Source of the DNA: Micropterus salmoides
Taxonomy: Eukaryota > Chordata > Actinopteri > Centrarchiformes > Centrarchidae
Direction of reading: 5' to 3'
NCBI RefSeq assembly: GCF_014851395.1
Contig: NW_024040485.1
Location: 16,901,087 to 16,965,086 of the forward strand
DNA: 64,000 bases
How positions within the stretch are numbered: the stretch's first letter is position 1; the number at the start of each line of letters is the position of its first letter. Under the pieces are notes generated by a model. That model was not told the origin of the DNA, did not search any database, and saw only the letters and a list, made by a program, of their open reading frames with translations. The position numbers and the translations under genes are program-made. This document shows positions 59,682-64,000 of this stretch, one piece after another.

Positions 59682-61031
59682 GGTGTCCACGGGGTCTTAA
59701 AAAGTCTTAAAAGGTACTAAATCAAATTTGAAAATTGAGGCCATTAAAAAGTAATAAAGTCTTAATCGCCATTTAACAAAGTATTAAATTTTGAAGATAT
59801 TTTTTTCAATGTGAAAATCCTGTTTGTCCAAAAGTTTGTTTGCTAAAAGTGTAGGTGAACGTATTTATTTATTATGCAGAGCCAAAAATACTAGACAGGC
59901 AGTGCGTAGCCACTGTGTGAATCTTTTCTGTAACGTTAGATGCAGGGATCTGCTGTGCACCTATTTCACTCTTAAACGCTCCAAAAAATAGATCCGTGCG
60001 AACCGGAAAATGATTTACGAGTACAACCGACCGTAATCTCCCACCTCAATGCTAATCGTCAGAAACATAGTTGGAGTGGTGATCAGGAGTAACGGGATTA
60101 ACCCGGTTGGCCGGTCGCTCTGTGGCTATGGAAGCGCTGCCAGCAGCTGAATCGGTAAGACAGAAGACAACAGGGAAAATTCAAGGAGCGTGTGGGTTTG
60201 GCTAACGTTAGCTGGCTATTTAGCTAAATCAGTGCCTTTTATTGAAACACATTCAACTTTTCATAAAGCCGATACTCTCGTCAGTGTCACTTTTTGTGAA
60301 CAGATCAATCATAGCCTGGATGGAGCGGGATTTGAAAAATAGTTTGATGTGCTGCAACAAACTTTATAGATGTTGAACTCAATGTTCTGCATAAACGGTT
60401 ATGATAATTGTCGAGTTAGTAGCCTGATCAAAATCAAGGTTGGAGACTATCGTGTAGCCTAGAGCATTTTTCTTGCACAAAGTTAATGAATAAAAAACAA
60501 CCCCAAATTGAAACAGCTGTAATTTGAATTAATATTATACTAATGGTAAGTTATATACTATTATATGAAATTATATTGAATATAGTAACATAATGAATAT
60601 ATTAATATCAAACTTACAGTTTACTATTAAATTAGCAACATACTTTAAATGTAATGTTATAATATTATACTAATACAGTCATTTAGACTAGTTCCTCCTC
60701 CAGGTTGTGCCTCTGCTTCACCGCCTACACTACTTATTTATTCATCACTGAGTTTATTCTCTTCATCTTTGTTCCCTCCTGGCATATTTGAATTTTGTTG
60801 TATTGATCAAGTGGTCGATGAAAGTTGGTGAATGCCTCAATTTTTAAGTGGCGTTACAACCTGATGACATAAATATGTTATAAATATATTTAAATTCCTT
60901 TTAAAAACTCAAAAATGTCCCTTCTAAAGGTGTGTGGCTGATTTAATCTGTTACAGCTCAAAGTAGCGCGGCAGTCTTAAAATATGTTGAAAAAGTCTTG
61001 AAAAGGTATTGAATTTTACTTCATATACCCT
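59682..61031 (+). mobile_element. Probable hAT-related teleost element with 'gtcttaaaaagtcttaaa' edges
   Basis: Near the left edge 'ggggtcttaaaaagtcttaa' (about 59691) and near the right edge 'aaaaagtcttgaaaaggtat' (about 60990) repeat the same motif in direct orientation, as in a familiar fish element. At 60128 a short frame starts ATGGAAGCGCTGCCAGCAGC and meets a gtaaga donor-like site nine codons on (about 60155), which could be a relic first exon of an autonomous relative. No transposase catalytic motif is present. Confidence 0.45.
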
Positions 61032-61148
61032 GGTGAGTGTGAAGAGAGCTGAAGGAGGCAGATTCAATAAGTGAGTGACACTTAAATAAGGTGGAGAATG
61101 AAGTATAATTAAAACGGTGAACAAGTTCCAACAAATAGTAAAAACATA

Positions 61149-61160
61149 CCCCCCCCCCCC

Positions 61161-61201
<41 letters not shown>
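61149..61201 (+). repeat. Poly-C then (CA)n microsatellite
   Basis: Thirteen C followed by about 20 CA units with one interruption. Poly-C next to CA is error-prone in sequencing. Confidence 0.95.
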
Positions 61202-61203
<2 letters not shown>

Positions 61204-62847
61204 TTTGCAGAAAATATATATTTTTTATTCATCCTAACAGAACCGGCATATGACTTTTTGGTCCATATCGCCTAACCTTATTTCTAAACCTAGTCGACCT
61301 GAAAAACCAAAAACTATTACATGTCATATACTTCAAGCCTACATTTTTTATAATGTCATGGCAGTGGGAGGCGTGAGAGGTAAATGTGACTTCTCATAAT
61401 TTCCTGCACAAATGGGATCTGAGTTGATGCGACTACTTAAAAAAATGTTTTATTGACCTCAGTGTCACTCTGTCACTCAGTGATATAAAAACACTTTAGA
61501 GAGCAGGGACTTCAGAGTGTGAGAAGAAACGAAAACAGGAACAGAAAAGAGTGACAAAAAACAAAGGATAGTCAGTGTCCATTCTGTGGTGTAGAGTCTT
61601 TTCAGGGCTGCAAAATACCTCAGCTCTTTCATTTTTTATTTATACAGCATCAAATCATAAAATAAGTTATCTGATTGCACTTTTCATATAGAGCAGGTCT
61701 TGAGTGTACTCTTTGTAATATTATTTACAGAGACCCATTTTTCCCACCATGAGCAAACAGTGGAAAGAAAAACCTATTTTAAAAGGCAGAAACCTCAAGA
61801 AGAACCAGGCTCTGGGTGGGCGGCCATCTGCCTTTTAGTTACTGTGTAAATTTAACAAGCGCTGGCCTTTTTTTAAAAACTTTTTTGCAAGCGAGAATGT
61901 CTTGGCCTCTTGATGAGGACACTGCAGCTTGCCAGCAAGATAATAACCAGCTTTAATGAGAGTTTTTGTTCCTATATGTGGTGAACTAGTAAGAATATCC
62001 AGCATTAAGTGACTGATCTGTCTCATGCTTAATTTAGTGGTTCTGTCCAATAATCGGATTGGTCAAAGACATTTTTCCTACTGTGCTGACGAAATGAAAT
62101 CTTAAACACCACTCGCGCTGATGGATGTATGTGATAAATATACTGCATAATTTAGGATGAGTGTTACCCGTAAACCTGATGATACAATAAACAAATGAAA
62201 TCTAATTTCTGAAATTGTTGAACTTGCGTGTCAATTATGGAAGTCGTTACTTCTTTGATTAATGTGGACCTGCCATTAACTCTGTACCTGTGAGCTTTAT
62301 TTTATTGATCTCCACTCCAAAGCTTTTACTTTGTAACCTGCAATGCTAAAAGATTGATTTAAAGGCTTTTCATTTGTGTTTTCATTTGACATGCGGATTC
62401 ATCAGATAGCCTGTGGATCTGCATCAACCCTCTCACTGAGTTACTTGTTCTGCGTATTCTCTTTGTGACTTTCTCTCAGGCTGCCTGTCACCTTGTCTCT
62501 GTTTCTCTACCCATCTCTCCTTCTGTCTGTCTCTGTGGGGTCGATTACTGTCATAATTAGCAGTCTAACGTGAAGGCCAAGTGATTCAGAAGACCTGCGG
62601 TCTGCTCAATTTCTGCCTGTGGTTTTATGTGTGTTTCTGTGTGTTCATTTCATCTAGTGTTAGCTTTTCTACCGTGTGTGTGTGCTTGTGTGTGCGTGCA
62701 AATGTAGCATCCTCATATGAATTTAGTTAAGCAATACCCAATATTGTATGTAAATTTCCCTGCGGCAAAATTTAGTGCACTGACTCAAATGAACTCTGGG
62801 AAAATGTATGTTATACACTAGAAAACATTTGCATACACAGAGAGTTG

Positions 62848-62849
<2 letters not shown>
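61202..62849. other. No gene recognised
   Basis: AT-rich unique sequence, with GT-rich 62672-62700. Nothing seen. Confidence 0.5.
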
Positions 62850-62915
<66 letters not shown>

Positions 62916-62917
62916 CA
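62850..62917 (+). repeat. Microsatellite (CA)n, longest in the window
   Basis: About 34 CA units with a single CG near the 3' end (62908-62909). Likely to be polymorphic. Confidence 0.97.
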
Positions 62918-64000
62918 AACTTGATTGGATCAAATGCTAGTAAAAGTAAGATTTGTGTCAAAAGAAATTTGACACAGTGGAACACATCATTTTAATCATG
63001 TTGTTTTCCTTATCATCATGAAGTATTGCCTTATTTTCCCATTTTAGCATTTAAATCTTAAGGCACAAACCTGCACAACCCCACAGTCAGTTATTGTATT
63101 ACAATTATTGCAGACACATTATGTCAATTTTTGAAATGAAAAATGGTCTTGCTGTTTAATGCACGCACGCCCTTTCTAACTTTCAACTTAAGAATCACAA
63201 AGGATCAATTAAGATACTATTAGAAGCTTAACTCTACTGAATTCAGACTCTCCTGTGCGGTGAGTTTTGTGGTGTGACTGAATGAGCCATTCGCCTCCGC
63301 TTCTCCCTGCTTGTAAAAAATCATCGATTCATGTCACTCTTGTTAAATAATAAAGTGCATGTTCAATGTGATTGCTTGATCACTGTCACCTCCTGTGCTA
63401 TATCACATAGATCCTGGTAAATTTAATTGTTAGGTGATGGTCTAAACACTCCTTGCGCTCATTATGTGGCCTTCGCTGTGTGATGTAATGCCCCCCTGCT
63501 CCTTGTCCTTGTGAATATTTCATAAAGCATAAAAGGATAATATTGGAAGTGCTCTTTATTTCAGACTCTGTAATAGACAATGGGAAACCCTGAACTGAGC
63601 AGAAGAAGTGAAAGCTGAGCATGTCATATGTAGGTAACTCCTTTTTGCTAAGCATAGTAAACTTTTCATCCCTGCTGTCTTAATTCACTCAGCCCTCTTG
63701 TAAGTGTAGTAAATGGAGACTTTCATTTCCTGCTCTGCAAAGATAAAAAACGTGTCATTTTCAGCTGCCCTCACTCCCGCAAATGAGCTCATTGCACTAA
63801 CAGTGTCACTAACAGTCTTGGCTTCATTATTTTTACTGACACAGTGGAGCGATTTCAAAATGAATCCTGGCATTTGAAAATGTAAATTCATCTATTGACT
63901 AATTACTGCTGTATAAAGAGAAAAATGTCCCTTTGCCCTCATCACTGTTGGCAGGAGTTACGAAAGTTGTTTTCCTATATTAAATCCGTCTTTATCATGT
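62918..64000. other. No gene; mainly unique sequence
   Basis: Balanced-composition stretches at 63260-63440 and 63690-63960 could include conserved non-coding sequence. Short minus-strand ORFs (63398-63655 and 63685-63891) have no recognised domain. Confidence 0.4.

Noticed and set aside
61021..61232. Minus-strand ORFs of 60-93 codons
   Set aside because: Translations of the CA/GT microsatellite and its poly-C flank.
1..64000. CRISPR arrays, bacterial operons, rRNA or tRNA genes
   Set aside because: No direct-repeat/spacer pattern, no dense collinear ORFs, and no tRNA-like or rRNA-like sequence was recognised by eye. A covariance-model scan (tRNAscan-SE, Rfam) would be decisive and was not possible.

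Overview
This looks like 64 kb of non-coding nuclear DNA from a ray-finned fish, probably a percomorph teleost. The grounds are AT-rich, low-coding-density sequence, long CA/GT, GA and GAA microsatellites, and many fragments that resemble teleost interspersed repeats: a Tc1/mariner element, hAT-type ends beginning CAGTGTTTCCC, an element beginning 'agggctgcaacta', an element beginning 'gtggtggaaagta', and LINE 3' tails. There are no operons, ribosome-binding sites or dense ORFs. No host protein-coding gene can be called with confidence, so the window is best read as intergenic or as part of a very long intron. The family assignments come from recognition of repeat motifs, not from a database search.

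Layout. 1-8.4 kb is mostly unique sequence with one old interspersed repeat (672-1100), a small near-palindrome (3727-3782) and one copy of a locally repeated sequence (5861-6110). 8.47-12.0 kb is a dense repeat graveyard: a mosaic of at least four families (8467-9398), then a two-copy inverted set of LTR-like blocks with a CpG-rich core (9399-12020). 14.95-16.37 kb is a hAT-like element with matching terminal inverted repeats; a 5'-truncated relative lies at 49.28-50.38 kb. 20.3-20.7 kb is a microsatellite/minisatellite cluster. 25.65-28.62 kb is a near-identical 1.2 kb block on both sides of a 500-N gap, most simply an unmerged contig overlap. 29.5-30.6 kb is a fold-back teleost repeat. 42.7-43.3, 46.6-46.9 and 48.4-48.6 kb hold further transposon or SINE remnants. 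58.0-61.0 kb is a transposon cluster: a Tc1-like element with a broken transposase on the minus strand, followed by hAT-like fragments.

The only convincing protein-coding signature is the Tc1-like transposase relic (58248-about 59206, minus strand). It keeps a DD34E catalytic triad but carries frameshifts and lost its N-terminal end and right terminal repeat. Two short segments with good splice signals (25456-25539 and 43617-43666) are offered only as candidate exons. No new biological system is evident. The most useful observations are the probable assembly duplication, the perfect short-loop hairpins, the inverted LTR-like cluster with permuted block order, the nested insertion inside the hAT copy, and several unique high-complexity blocks that could be conserved regulatory elements.
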